NCBI GenBank assembly: GCA_019359435.1
Contig: JAHHHI010000064.1
Location: 1-64,000 of the forward strand
Direction of reading: 5' to 3'
DNA length: 64,000 bases
From: Kaiparowitsia implicata GSE-PSE-MK54-09C
Lineage (GTDB): Bacteria > Cyanobacteriota > Cyanobacteriia > Elainellales > Elainellaceae
The notes beneath the pieces were generated by a model. That model saw nothing but the letters and a program-made list of their open reading frames with translations, was not told the origin of the DNA and did not search any database. Shown piece by piece: positions 37,122-46,246 of this stretch; position 1 is the first letter of the stretch, and every line of letters begins with the position of its first letter. Made by a program: the position numbers and the translations under genes.

Positions 37122-38249
37122 ATGGATCATTCCAGCTTCTCGCAAACCTACGCCGAAGCCCGGCAGAAATTCCTTGATGCCGGCACTGCTGCGGGATTGG
37201 TCATCGAATCCCATGTACACCCACTTAAAGGGCAAAAGGGTGAGGAGCTTGCTCTTGATGTAGCACGACTCGGAGCACCTGATGCAACCAACCTGCTGGT
37301 ACTGAGCAGCGGCTGCCACGGCGCAGAAGGATTCTGCGGCTCGGGACTACAGATCGATCGATTACGTGATGCGGCCTGGATTGAGCACTGTCGGCGAGAA
37401 GGGCTGGCCGTTCTGTTTCTGCACGCCCTTAACCCCTATGGTTTCTCCTGGCTGCGCAGAGTCAACGAGGACAATGTTGACCTCAACCGTAACTTCCTCG
37501 ATTTCACGCAGCCTCTACCAGATAACCCGGACTACCGAGCAGTCGAAAATTTGCTACTGCCCAAACATCAGCCGCCGACTCTGGCAAGCACGCTCGGTCT
37601 GGTTGGCTATGCGTTGCGCAACGGTCGCATGGCCCTACAAGGGGCTATCTCGCGCGGTCAACACAGCGACCCAAGCGGCTTGTTTTTTGCGGGCACAGCA
37701 CCAGTCTGGAGCAACCTCACTCTACGTCACGTTCTGCTCCAGCATGCTCAGCTTTGCCGACGCATCGGCTGGATTGATGTGCACTCAGGACTCGGTCCAA
37801 CCGGTGTCGGCGAGTGCATATATAAAGGGCGGCAACAACCGGCAGATATTGCTCGCGCTCGAGAGTGGTGGGGGGAACACATTACCAACAGTGCCGAAGG
37901 CAACTCAGTATCGGCGAAGCTCAATGGCACGATCGACCTGATGGTAATGGAAAGCTGCCCACAAGCTCAGTACAACGGGTTGACCCTAGAATATGGCACC
38001 TTACCAGGACTGAAGGTGCTTAATGCATTGCGCGCGGATCATTGGCTGTACCGCAATCCGCAAGTTTCAGGAAGGCAACGTCAGAGAATCAAACGTCAGC
38101 TGCGTGATGCGTTTTATGTTGATACCGACAGCTGGAAACATCAGGTACTTCAGCAAGGTCGACAGGTACTAAATCTTACGGCACTGAATCTTTCCACGGA
38201 ATATGCCCCCTATGACGTCATGCCATCGAAAAACTGCTTTGATGTTTAA
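37122..38249 (+). CDS. DUF2817 (M14-like) metallopeptidase
   Basis: 375 residues from the ATG at 37122, with AAGGGG upstream; the frame stays open for another 32 codons to the left without a better site. Zinc-site motifs of the M14-like/DUF2817 family are present: SSGCHGAEGFCGS (His and Glu), VDLNRNFLDF and IDVHSGLGP (His). It likely cleaves a C-terminal or acyl-amide bond of a small peptide; the substrate is unknown. It follows the MFS gene on the same strand, about 300 bases later. Confidence 0.85.
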   Translation: MDHSSFSQTYAEARQKFLDAGTAAGLVIESHVHPLKGQKGEELALDVARLGAPDATNLLVLSSGCHGAEGFCGSGLQIDRLRDAAWIEHCRREGLAVLFLHALNPYGFSWLRRVNEDNVDLNRNFLDFTQPLPDNPDYRAVENLLLPKHQPPTLASTLGLVGYALRNGRMALQGAISRGQHSDPSGLFFAGTAPVWSNLTLRHVLLQHAQLCRRIGWIDVHSGLGPTGVGECIYKGRQQPADIARAREWWGEHITNSAEGNSVSAKLNGTIDLMVMESCPQAQYNGLTLEYGTLPGLKVLNALRADHWLYRNPQVSGRQRQRIKRQLRDAFYVDTDSWKHQVLQQGRQVLNLTALNLSTEYAPYDVMPSKNCFDV

Positions 38250-38725
38250 GAAAACAGGAACTTAGCATTAATAATTAATGGAGCTAGCCGAGCTCAGAGC
38301 TACTGCATAAGCCTCAAAGGCTGGCCTAGCAACAGTCGAAAAGGCTAAGCAAAAGCCACACTTGCGCCTGAGACAAAATAGCCAAGAAGAAAGCCGCCAA
38401 TTGCAGCAAGAACTACTCGGAGTGTGCCGACGCCTTCATGCTTATCCGAACAGTGCTGTTTTATCCAATAAATTGGCTGCTGGAGTTCACTCATAAGATC
38501 GCAAAACGCGGTTCGCGCAACCACTGGCCACAGATCATCGCCCAGCGCCTGCAGTCCAATGGCCCAATAACTTTGTTGGTAGTGCTGGAGTGCCAACGGG
38601 GACTCTGTGTATGAAGCTCCTCCGTCTTGATATACCTATCTTGAGCGGAGATCATTCGCGTAGGAACTTGATTCGTGAATCAAGCACCACAGTGCATACA
38701 GAAACATCAACCAAAGCGAAAAAAC
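38250..38725. other. Gap between peptidase and Nudix gene
   Basis: About 475 bases, with only the low-confidence frame 38345-38596. No terminator or promoter was recognised with confidence. Confidence 0.4.
38345..38596 (-). CDS. Small hypothetical protein with C-terminal membrane segment
   Basis: 83 residues if a TTG start at 38596 is used. The C-terminal part (VVLAAIGGFLLGYFVSG) looks like a membrane helix and the rest is polar. The ribosome site is weak and no homologue was recognised. It may be a short ATG-started form beginning MSELQQP or a chance frame. Confidence 0.3.
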   Translation of the reverse strand: MALQHYQQSYWAIGLQALGDDLWPVVARTAFCDLMSELQQPIYWIKQHCSDKHEGVGTLRVVLAAIGGFLLGYFVSGASVAFA

Positions 38726-39124
38726 ATGACCACGCTGACCATTTCCGCAGCCTGCTTAATCGACGACGCCGACCGCTTACTGCTGGTACGCAAACGTAAC
38801 ACGCAGTCCTTTATGCTTCCTGGCGGCAAAGCCGAGCCCGGTGAACCCCCCATCACAGCACTACTCCGGGAACTGCAAGAAGAACTCAACCTTATTCTGC
38901 CCCCCGCCGCGCTACAACTACTTGGTCGGTTCCACGCCGCTGCCGCCAACGAGCCCAACACTTGGATCGACGCCAGCGTTTTCCAAGCTTATCTACCCCA
39001 TAGCGTCAGCGCCGCCGCCGAGCTGGAGGAACTACGCTGGCTCGCACCCGGCGATGAACTGCCGGCCACACTAGCTCCGCTGCTACGCGAGCATGTGTTA
39101 TCACGGCTGTGGCCTGCGGCTTAG
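38726..39124 (+). CDS. Nudix hydrolase
   Basis: 132 residues from the ATG at 38726. The Nudix box is complete: G34-x5-E40-x7-R48E49 and E52E53 (GGKAEPGEPP followed by LLRELQEELNL). Nudix enzymes hydrolyse nucleoside diphosphates linked to another moiety (NDP-X) with a divalent metal. The substrate is not defined. The gene seems single, not part of the neighbouring catabolic operons. Confidence 0.88.
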   Translation: MTTLTISAACLIDDADRLLLVRKRNTQSFMLPGGKAEPGEPPITALLRELQEELNLILPPAALQLLGRFHAAAANEPNTWIDASVFQAYLPHSVSAAAELEELRWLAPGDELPATLAPLLREHVLSRLWPAA

Positions 39125-39385
39125 ATGCACTGCACCATACCTAGAGTTAGCCACAGGGCAGCCATCAGCTTGAGCATGGAATATCCTAAAACACAGGAAG
39201 TATTCTGATACTAGGTGCTAGGGCTGCCTGCCCGCCGCATGGCCAGGCTCTGCGAACGGCTCTTGAGAATAATTCATTAAGTAGGCATCGAAAGCGGGAC
39301 CTTCTCCGACCAACTTTTAAATGGCCGCACGCTTAAGTGTAGTAGCTACAAGAATTGTAAATTTTTAGTTGCAACCCTACTCAAC

Positions 39386-41878
39386 TCAAGCCGTACCGTT
39401 AACCCGACGGCGACGCTGCAACCAGACCACTAGGGCGAACAGCAGGAAGCCAGGAATCCACATCAGCTCCTTGGTCCAACGATCCGTCGGGGCGTGGACC
39501 TTGAGGATTTCCTGATCGAACTCCAGACCGGCTTCGGCCGCTGGGCTGCCGAAGGTGACGCTGTCGACCAGCACCTTGCCGCCCTCTTCATAGGTCAGCA
39601 GGCCGAGTTTCTCCAAGCGCTCTTCGCCACTGGCACCGTCCGGCACAGGCAGCAGCAGGCTGAACTCGCGGGCATCGCCCACTGCATCCTCACCCTTGAT
39701 GCGCAAACGCAGCTGGCTGCCATCGGCCACATCACCCAGGGCTTGGGCCAGCTGTGCGGGCGGGATGTCGCGGTAAGGGTCGTGCACGATGTCCATCCAG
39801 AAGCCTGGGCGGAACAGGGTGAAGGCCACCAGCAACAGCAGCACGCTCTCGTACCAACGGCTACGCACCAGGAAGTAGCCCTGGCTGCCAGCGGCGAAGA
39901 TCAGCATGGCGGCGGTGGCGATGATAAAGATCAGCACACCTTGCCAGAAGTCCACGTCGATCAGCAGCAGGTCGGTGTTGAAGATAAACAGGAACGGCAA
40001 CACCGCCGTACGCAGGCTGTAATAGAACGCCTGAATACCGGTCTTGATCGGGTCGCCCTTGGACACCGCTGCAGCGGCAAACGAGGCCAGGCCCACCGGC
40101 GGCGTCACGTCGGCCATGATGCCGAAGTAGAAGACAAACAGATGCACGGCAATCAGCGGCACGATCAGGCCGTTCTGCTGGCCGAGGGTGACGATCACCG
40201 GCACCAGCAGGCTGGACACCACGATGTAGTTGGCAGTGGTCGGCAGGCCCATGCCCAGCACCAGGCTGAAGATCGCCGTCAGCACCAGCATCAGCAGCAG
40301 ATTGCCCATCGACAGCAACTCGACCAGATCCGCCAGCACCAGGCCAACCCCGGTTTGCGACACTGCGCCGACGATGATCCCCGCCGCCGCAGTAGCAATG
40401 CCAATGCCAATGCCGATCATATTGCGCGCGCCAGCAATCAGGCCTTCACGCAGATCGATCACGCCGTCCATAAACGAGCCGTGGGCATGCGTGCCATCGG
40501 TGCGCAGCCAGCTCAGCAGTGGACGCTGAGTCAGCAGGATGATCACCAGCATCACGCTGCCCCAGAAGGCCGACAGGCCGGGAGACAGACGCTCGATCAT
40601 CAGGCACCAGACCAGCACCACTACCGGCAGCAGAAAGTGCAATCCGGAAAGCAGCACGGCGCGGGTTTGCGGCAGTTTGTCGAGCGGCGCATCCGGGTCT
40701 TCGGCCGGCAGCACCGGCACACTGGCGGCGATTTTCAGCAGGCCCAGGTAGATCAGCGCCAGCAGCGCGCCGATACCCGGCAGGGCGTATTCACCCAGCG
40801 CCGGCTTGAGCCAGCCGAGGCCGTAATACACCGCCAGCGACAGGCCGCTGATCAGCGCTGCACCGAAGGCAAAACCAATCAGGCGACGCAGCCAGGGCTT
40901 GGGTTGATGCCCGCCCACCGGCTGCAGGCCGAGCTTGAGGGATTCCAGATGGACGATATACAGCAGGGCGATATAGGAAATCGCCGCAGGCAGGAAGGCG
41001 TGCTTGATGATCTCGACATAGGGCATGCCGATGTACTCGACCATCAGAAAGGCCGCCGCACCCATCACCGGCGGCATGATCTGGCCATTCACCGACGACG
41101 CCACTTCCACCGCACCGGCCTTCTCAGCCGAGAAGCCGGTGCGCTTCATCATCGGAATGGTGAAGGTGCCGGTGGTCACTACGTTGGCAATCGACGAGCC
41201 GGAAATCAGCCCAGTCAGCCCCGATGCCACCACGGCCGCCTTGGCCGGGCCACCACGGAAGTGGCCGAGCATGCTGAAGGCCAGCTGAATAAAGTAATGC
41301 CCCGCGCCAGCGCGCTCGAGCAAGGCACCAAACAGCACGAAGAGAAACACGAAGCTGGTGGATACGCCGAGGGCGATGCCGAACACCCCTTCGGTGGTGA
41401 TCCACTGGTGGTTGGCCATGGCATTGAAGCTGACCCCACGGTGCGCCAACATCCCCGGCATATAGGGCCCGGCAAGGCTGTAAACGAGGAACAGCAGGGC
41501 GATGATCGCCAGTGGCGGACCAAGCACTCGGCGGGTTGCTTCCAGCAGCAAGGGGATGCCGATGCACGCGGTCAACATGTCCGCAGTGGTCAGGCTGCCC
41601 GGACGTAAAGCCAGCTGCTGGTAGAAAATAAACAGGTAGGCGGCGCTGGCTGCAGCGACCAAGCCCAGGGCGATATCCAGCAGAGGTATGCGATCGCGCG
41701 GCGACTTGCGAAAGGCCGGATAGGCGAGAAACGCCAGCAACAGGGCAAGCGCCAGGTGGATAGAGCGGGTTTCGGTGTCGTTGAACACACCAATGCCGAA
41801 CACGAACGGCAGTGGCGAGGCGATCCACAGTTGAAACAGCGACCAGAGCAGGGCCAGGCCGGTGATCACCTGCGCCAT
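39386..41878 (-). CDS. TRAP transporter fused permease (DctQM type)
   Basis: 830 residues from the ATG at 41878. The N-terminal 4-helix DctQ-like part and the 12-helix DctM-like part are fused, as is usual for TAXI-type TRAP permeases, with GLPTTANYIVVSSLL and GPAKAAVVASGLTGLISGSS typical of DctM. The last part (about 700-815) is a soluble C-terminal region (DUF3394-like, GSPAAEAGLEFDQEILKV). The frame continues leftward as KLSTEEL and then hits TGA at about 41942, so the normal start codon seems lost. It probably works with the TAXI binding protein at 42119. A long antisense open frame of 704 codons is a codon-usage shadow. Confidence 0.9.
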   Translation of the reverse strand: MAQVITGLALLWSLFQLWIASPLPFVFGIGVFNDTETRSIHLALALLLAFLAYPAFRKSPRDRIPLLDIALGLVAAASAAYLFIFYQQLALRPGSLTTADMLTACIGIPLLLEATRRVLGPPLAIIALLFLVYSLAGPYMPGMLAHRGVSFNAMANHQWITTEGVFGIALGVSTSFVFLFVLFGALLERAGAGHYFIQLAFSMLGHFRGGPAKAAVVASGLTGLISGSSIANVVTTGTFTIPMMKRTGFSAEKAGAVEVASSVNGQIMPPVMGAAAFLMVEYIGMPYVEIIKHAFLPAAISYIALLYIVHLESLKLGLQPVGGHQPKPWLRRLIGFAFGAALISGLSLAVYYGLGWLKPALGEYALPGIGALLALIYLGLLKIAASVPVLPAEDPDAPLDKLPQTRAVLLSGLHFLLPVVVLVWCLMIERLSPGLSAFWGSVMLVIILLTQRPLLSWLRTDGTHAHGSFMDGVIDLREGLIAGARNMIGIGIGIATAAAGIIVGAVSQTGVGLVLADLVELLSMGNLLLMLVLTAIFSLVLGMGLPTTANYIVVSSLLVPVIVTLGQQNGLIVPLIAVHLFVFYFGIMADVTPPVGLASFAAAAVSKGDPIKTGIQAFYYSLRTAVLPFLFIFNTDLLLIDVDFWQGVLIFIIATAAMLIFAAGSQGYFLVRSRWYESVLLLLVAFTLFRPGFWMDIVHDPYRDIPPAQLAQALGDVADGSQLRLRIKGEDAVGDAREFSLLLPVPDGASGEERLEKLGLLTYEEGGKVLVDSVTFGSPAAEAGLEFDQEILKVHAPTDRWTKELMWIPGFLLFALVVWLQRRRRVNGTA

Positions 41879-42118
41879 GGCCCCCAGCGGGGTGCGTGTA
41901 CCGACATCCTGGGCAATCAGTTCTTCGGTGGACAGTTTTTCTCAGGCACAGAACGGTACACCTACGTTGTCATTTAGATAAAAGCGGCAAGCTCCCGCCG
42001 GACGAGAGGAGCTAGGTTCTGACCCAGAATACGGGACACTAAACGCGCAATTTTCTATTCAACTTCAAATGCGCCCGCTAGAAGAGTTCAGAGCCCAGCC
42101 AACTGCTCTCCATGACGG

Positions 42119-43090
42119 CTAAAGCCAGCCCTTCTCTTTGTAGAAACGCTTTGCACCTTCATGTATAGGGGTGGTAAGACCAGAGCGAATCATGTGCTCA
42201 GCGCGGAGTTCAGCGAATGCCGGGTGCAAGCGTTTGAAACGCTCCAAATTGTCAAATACCGACTTAACCAGCTGATAAACTACCTCGGGGTCGGTTTTAG
42301 CCGAAGTCACCAGTAAAGCTTTGCCGCCAATAGACGGAATCAACACGTCAACACCCGGATAGAGGCTGGCAGGAATATTCGCCTTAGTGAAGTAGCTGGC
42401 CTCGGCTAACAGTTTGTCGATACCTGGACCGGAGACAGGGATAAGACGTGCATCGACGGTGGCCATAGCCTCTTGGATAGCTCCGCTGGGATGGCCAACA
42501 ACATAGGTAATGGCGTCAAGGTTGTTGTCGCCCAGTGCGGCAGCCATTTCGGCCGGTTTCAACTCAGCGGCGAGGGAAAAATCGGACTTACTCCAACCAT
42601 TAGCCTGCATCACTTCATCAAACGTGTCGCGGCTACCGGAGCCTGGTACTCCAATATTCACCCGCTTACCTTTGAGGTCAGCGAACGTCTCAATACCGCT
42701 GTCGTTACGTGCAACTACGGTCAGTATTTCGCTCTGCAAAGAAAACACTGCACGCAGATCCTCGACAGCACCGCTCTTCTCGAAAGGCGGTAGGCCTTTC
42801 AGTGCTTTGTTCTGGTGATCTGACTGAATAAATCCAAAGTCATAGTCACCGTTCTTGATCGAGACGATATTGCTTACGCTTCCGGCGGATGACGGTGCAT
42901 TACACTTAATGCCGTGGTCAGTGCCACTGCGATTGAGGAAGCGACAAATCGACTGACCTGCAGTGTAATAAACCCCCGTTTGACCACCGGTACCAATAGT
43001 AACGTAACGCTCTTCGGCTATAAGCGGAGTGCCCAGCAAGCAGCTCCCCAGGACGCACGCCAACAACCCCATAATTTGATATTGCTGCAT
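42119..43090 (-). CDS. TAXI-family TRAP solute-binding protein
   Basis: 323 residues with a signal peptide ending near TPLIAEERY. Motifs of the TAXI family are present: YVTIGTGGQTGVYYTAGQS, AVFSLQSEILTVVARNDSG and VNIGVPGSGSRDTFDEVM. It binds an organic solute in the periplasm and passes it to the permease gene that follows on the same strand. Next to RidA and DadA genes, an amino acid or keto acid is a reasonable guess for the ligand, not shown by sequence. Confidence 0.9.
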   Translation of the reverse strand: MQQYQIMGLLACVLGSCLLGTPLIAEERYVTIGTGGQTGVYYTAGQSICRFLNRSGTDHGIKCNAPSSAGSVSNIVSIKNGDYDFGFIQSDHQNKALKGLPPFEKSGAVEDLRAVFSLQSEILTVVARNDSGIETFADLKGKRVNIGVPGSGSRDTFDEVMQANGWSKSDFSLAAELKPAEMAAALGDNNLDAITYVVGHPSGAIQEAMATVDARLIPVSGPGIDKLLAEASYFTKANIPASLYPGVDVLIPSIGGKALLVTSAKTDPEVVYQLVKSVFDNLERFKRLHPAFAELRAEHMIRSGLTTPIHEGAKRFYKEKGWL

Positions 43091-43170
43091 ATCTATGTCC
43101 TCGTATTATTGTTTTTGAACGAGTGATGCGCTGTCATCGTTGGCATCATCTACTGAAGTAAATGCGGCAA

Positions 43171-43530
43171 CTACGCAGTTCTGCGTACCGCAACCACCAT
43201 TATTTCGACTAGCACATCAGCGGAGGCCAAACGTGCCTCGACTGTTGCCCGAGCGGGTGCGCAACCAACCGGCAGCCAGGCACTCCAGATGTCATTCATG
43301 GCCTCAAAATCTCTCTCAATGTCGCTCAACCAGATCTGAGCACTGAGCATTAGGCTACGATCTGAACTTGCTTTGGTGAGCAATGCGTCAACCTTCGCTA
43401 ACACTTGAGCGGTTTGCCCGGCAACATTCTGACTACGATCAGTTGGAACCTGCCCAGAAAGAAAAACCAGATCGGAGAAGATCGTCGCGCCAGAAAGGCG
43501 GTCGTTGGTCTGAATACGTTGAACAGTCAT
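43171..43530 (-). CDS. RidA-family enamine/imine deaminase
   Basis: 119 residues. The fold is Rid/YjgF: SDLVFLSGQVPTD, with the conserved binding Arg at R94 (APARATVEARLA) and E109 (VLVEIMV). RidA proteins hydrolyse reactive imines and enamines formed by oxidases and dehydratases of amino acids. Its location next to a DadA-type D-amino acid dehydrogenase fits removal of the imino acid product. It lies 45 bases after the dadA stop, so probably one transcript. Confidence 0.9.
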   Translation of the reverse strand: MTVQRIQTNDRLSGATIFSDLVFLSGQVPTDRSQNVAGQTAQVLAKVDALLTKASSDRSLMLSAQIWLSDIERDFEAMNDIWSAWLPVGCAPARATVEARLASADVLVEIMVVAVRRTA

Positions 43531-43574
43531 AACAAATACCTAACTTAGGTCACGGTTGATCGCCCGAGACAGCC

Positions 43575-44816
43575 TCAAGAAGCAAGCTTCAATCCTTCCA
43601 GAGAAATGTCCGGCTGTTGCTGGCTAATTAGGCAGGCCAGCACCTCTGCACTCCCGCAAGCCAGGGTGAATCCCAAGCTGCCATGGCCGACGTTCAACCA
43701 GAGGTTGTCAATGCCACTGGCACCCAACAAAGGCGTACCTGCTGGCGTAGCCGGACGCATTCCGGCCCAAGTCATGGCGGAAGCGTAATCCCCGACGTCA
43801 GGAAAACTGGCCTGTGCCAATGCCTTCAATGCAGCGATACGCCCCGCATCAGGGTTGGCATCCCAGCCACCAATGTCGACCATTGCCGCGACCCGTAAGC
43901 GATCACCGAGACGGGCATAGACCACCTTGTTGTCGTAGTCGGTAACATTGGTTTCCGGCACCGCCACTCCATCCGACAGCGGTAGCGTCAGGCTGTAACC
44001 TTTCAGGGGATATAACGGCAATCTCAGGCCCAGCGGGCGTAACAGCGCGACACTGCCGATGCCAGCGGCGATCACCAGATGATCGACCGCCATCTCTTGG
44101 CTTCCCAGCGCCACGGCCCTCACCCTGCCCCGCTCTATAGATATCCCTGAGACCTGCTGCCCCGTATGCAGACGGAAGAGCGAACTGCATAACAATTGAC
44201 GTAACAACTGCTGGCAAAACAGATAACAGTCGCCCACCTCGTCTCCCGATGCGAAGATGCCACCCTGAAACCTACCAGCTTGTCCGGCCAGAGCCGGCTC
44301 TACTTCAATGCACTGATTGGCATCCAGCAGCCGCTGATGTGCTGAATCACCAACACCAGCGCAGGCCTTATGCAGACTTGCGATACTGCGATAGATCACC
44401 AACTTGCCATTGGCGCGCCAAGCAAAATTCTCCAGCCCTTGGTTCTCGCGCCAATCCTGTAACACCGTCTGGCTATACAACGCTAGGCGCAACAAGTGCG
44501 CGCCATTGCGTTGGTTCACCGAACGCCTACAAGCCATCAAAAAGCGCAGACACCAACCCCACTGGTGCGGACTCAGACTGGGGCGAAAACGTAGCGGCGA
44601 ATCGCTCTGTAGCATCCACGAAAGCGCCTGCAGCGGCACGCCGGCATCAGCCAATGGAGAGACATAGCGGTAGCTGAGCTGACCACCATTGGCAAAGCTG
44701 GTTTCCAACGCCACTTCGTCACGCTGCTCAATCAACTCAACCTGGTGCCCTTGGCGAACCAGCGCAAAAGCTGTCGTCAGGCCTATCACTCCGCCACCAA
44801 TAACAGCGATCCGCAT
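43575..44816 (-). CDS. D-amino acid dehydrogenase-like FAD oxidoreductase
   Basis: 413 residues. The N-terminus has the FAD-binding Rossmann signature IAVIGGGVIGLTTAFALVRQG, and the C-terminal region TWAGMRPATPAGTPLLG and GHGSLGFTLACG closely match DadA. It oxidises D-amino acids to 2-keto acids, likely at the inner membrane face, feeding electrons to the respiratory chain (family knowledge). Divergent LysR gene at 44938. I give no symbol because several DadA paralogues exist in pseudomonads. Confidence 0.9.
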   Translation of the reverse strand: MRIAVIGGGVIGLTTAFALVRQGHQVELIEQRDEVALETSFANGGQLSYRYVSPLADAGVPLQALSWMLQSDSPLRFRPSLSPHQWGWCLRFLMACRRSVNQRNGAHLLRLALYSQTVLQDWRENQGLENFAWRANGKLVIYRSIASLHKACAGVGDSAHQRLLDANQCIEVEPALAGQAGRFQGGIFASGDEVGDCYLFCQQLLRQLLCSSLFRLHTGQQVSGISIERGRVRAVALGSQEMAVDHLVIAAGIGSVALLRPLGLRLPLYPLKGYSLTLPLSDGVAVPETNVTDYDNKVVYARLGDRLRVAAMVDIGGWDANPDAGRIAALKALAQASFPDVGDYASAMTWAGMRPATPAGTPLLGASGIDNLWLNVGHGSLGFTLACGSAEVLACLISQQQPDISLEGLKLAS

Positions 44817-44937
44817 TGCTCATCTCCTAGCGCCTGTACAGACTTAGAGTACGAAAGCGCCAGACAGACGACTAATGAAAGGATAGAGCCAGCCCATAAC
44901 CCAAGGTTATCCTCCGCAGTCACGGTATTACGAGAGC

Positions 44938-45849
44938 ATGATCATGCGTTTACGCCATGTAGAGCTATTCCAGGCTGTCCTTCAGACCGGTAGCCTCACT
45001 GCTGCGGCCGAGTTGCTGCATATCTCGCAGCCGGCGGCCAGCAAAATCCTTCAACATGCTGAGCAACAGTTAGGCTTCACCCTTTTTAGCCGTGTGCGCG
45101 GCAAGCTATTACCCACAGCCGAAGCACGCATACTGCAACAGCAAACCGAACGTTTGTCCGCAGAGCTGCAGGACCTGCGTCGCCTCTCCGACAGCCTGCG
45201 CCGAGGCGAAGAGCGCGCACTACGCCTGGTCTGCACGCCAGCCCTGGCCCAGACGTTGTTATCAGACGCAGTTTGTAGCTGGCGCAAGGACTTCCCACAG
45301 ACCCGATGTGTTCTCGCAACCCAACACACCAGTGAAATTGTTCAGGCCTTGTTACTACGTGAGGCTGATCTCGGCCTTACTCTGCAACGGGTAGAACACC
45401 CAGGTCTGCACACAGAAGTGTTGGCACAAGGGAAAATGATGGCGATCGCCCCGCTCGGTTGGTGGAGTGAGGATCAATGCATCGCGCCTATAAGACTACA
45501 AAGTATGGCCGGCCTGAGCCTTATCGGCCTGGACACCCGGGACGCACTTGGAGGCCTGCTACGTGGACATATTCAGGAGCTGGAACCCCCTGTCCATATT
45601 GAAATATCAGTTCAGACCTACCAGTTAGCGCGGATGTTGGTTGCCGCGGGGCAAGGGCTGGCCCTCGTCGATCCTTTCACTGCGCTGGCAGACCACTTGG
45701 GTGACATTCAGGCTCGTCCTCTGGAACCCAACATACCTGTTCCCTTGTATCTGCTGAGACGTGTTGACGAGACACCCACGACGGCTCAAAAAGCGCTGCT
45801 GAAGCACCTGCAAACCCTGGCTATCGACCTGCTTGAGCTGCACGGCTAG
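44938..45849 (+). CDS. LysR-type regulator of the DadA/RidA module
   Basis: 303 residues. N-terminal winged helix-turn-helix with MRLRHVELFQAVLQTGSLTA and SQPAASKILQHAEQQLG, then the substrate-binding domain with LVAAGQGLALVDPF. The start ATG at 44938 is followed by another at 44944; either is possible. Divergent from dadA-like gene with a gap of 121 bases, the usual layout for a LysR controlling its neighbour. Confidence 0.9.
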   Translation: MIMRLRHVELFQAVLQTGSLTAAAELLHISQPAASKILQHAEQQLGFTLFSRVRGKLLPTAEARILQQQTERLSAELQDLRRLSDSLRRGEERALRLVCTPALAQTLLSDAVCSWRKDFPQTRCVLATQHTSEIVQALLLREADLGLTLQRVEHPGLHTEVLAQGKMMAIAPLGWWSEDQCIAPIRLQSMAGLSLIGLDTRDALGGLLRGHIQELEPPVHIEISVQTYQLARMLVAAGQGLALVDPFTALADHLGDIQARPLEPNIPVPLYLLRRVDETPTTAQKALLKHLQTLAIDLLELHG

Positions 45850-46246
45850 CTATCTAACCAACTGGTAAACCACTTTTAGCCTGACCATTGCTTAGGTGGA
45901 AAACACCGCCTTGCCCCCTTCAAAATCAAAAGACGGTTTGAGTAGCTCATTGCACGCCTTTGAACCGCAAATATTCACCCAACCCGGCGCAATAGAACAT
46001 CTGGAGGACGCTTTTAACAGTCGTCCAAATTGCACGCTCAGTAGAGTCACTCGCAGCAGCGAACGGAAAACTCAGCACCGCTTACTTGGCGTGAGTAAAA
46101 GCAGTACCCCGCACGTTTACTCAGTGATGGCCGCCTAACCAGGTTGCCTTATCGCCCTAGATACGTCTGCGCCAATCGTGCCGCGTTGTTGCAACCCGTT
46201 TCCTGACTGACCGCGGCTAACCCCAACCGCCCAAACGGTGCTGACC
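45850..46246. other. Intergenic region
   Basis: About 400 bases. A short frame of 80 codons at 45896-46138 has no known features and I consider it spurious. The promoter of the MFS gene should lie at the right end. Confidence 0.4.

Noticed and set aside
39494-41608. Open frame of 704 codons on the plus strand
   Set aside because: It is antisense to the TRAP permease, with protein composition dominated by His, Gln and Arg, as produced by the reverse of GC-rich membrane codons.
45896-46138. 80-codon frame between LysR and MFS genes
   Set aside because: No ribosome site, no domain, Ser/Thr/Arg-rich composition like chance translation.
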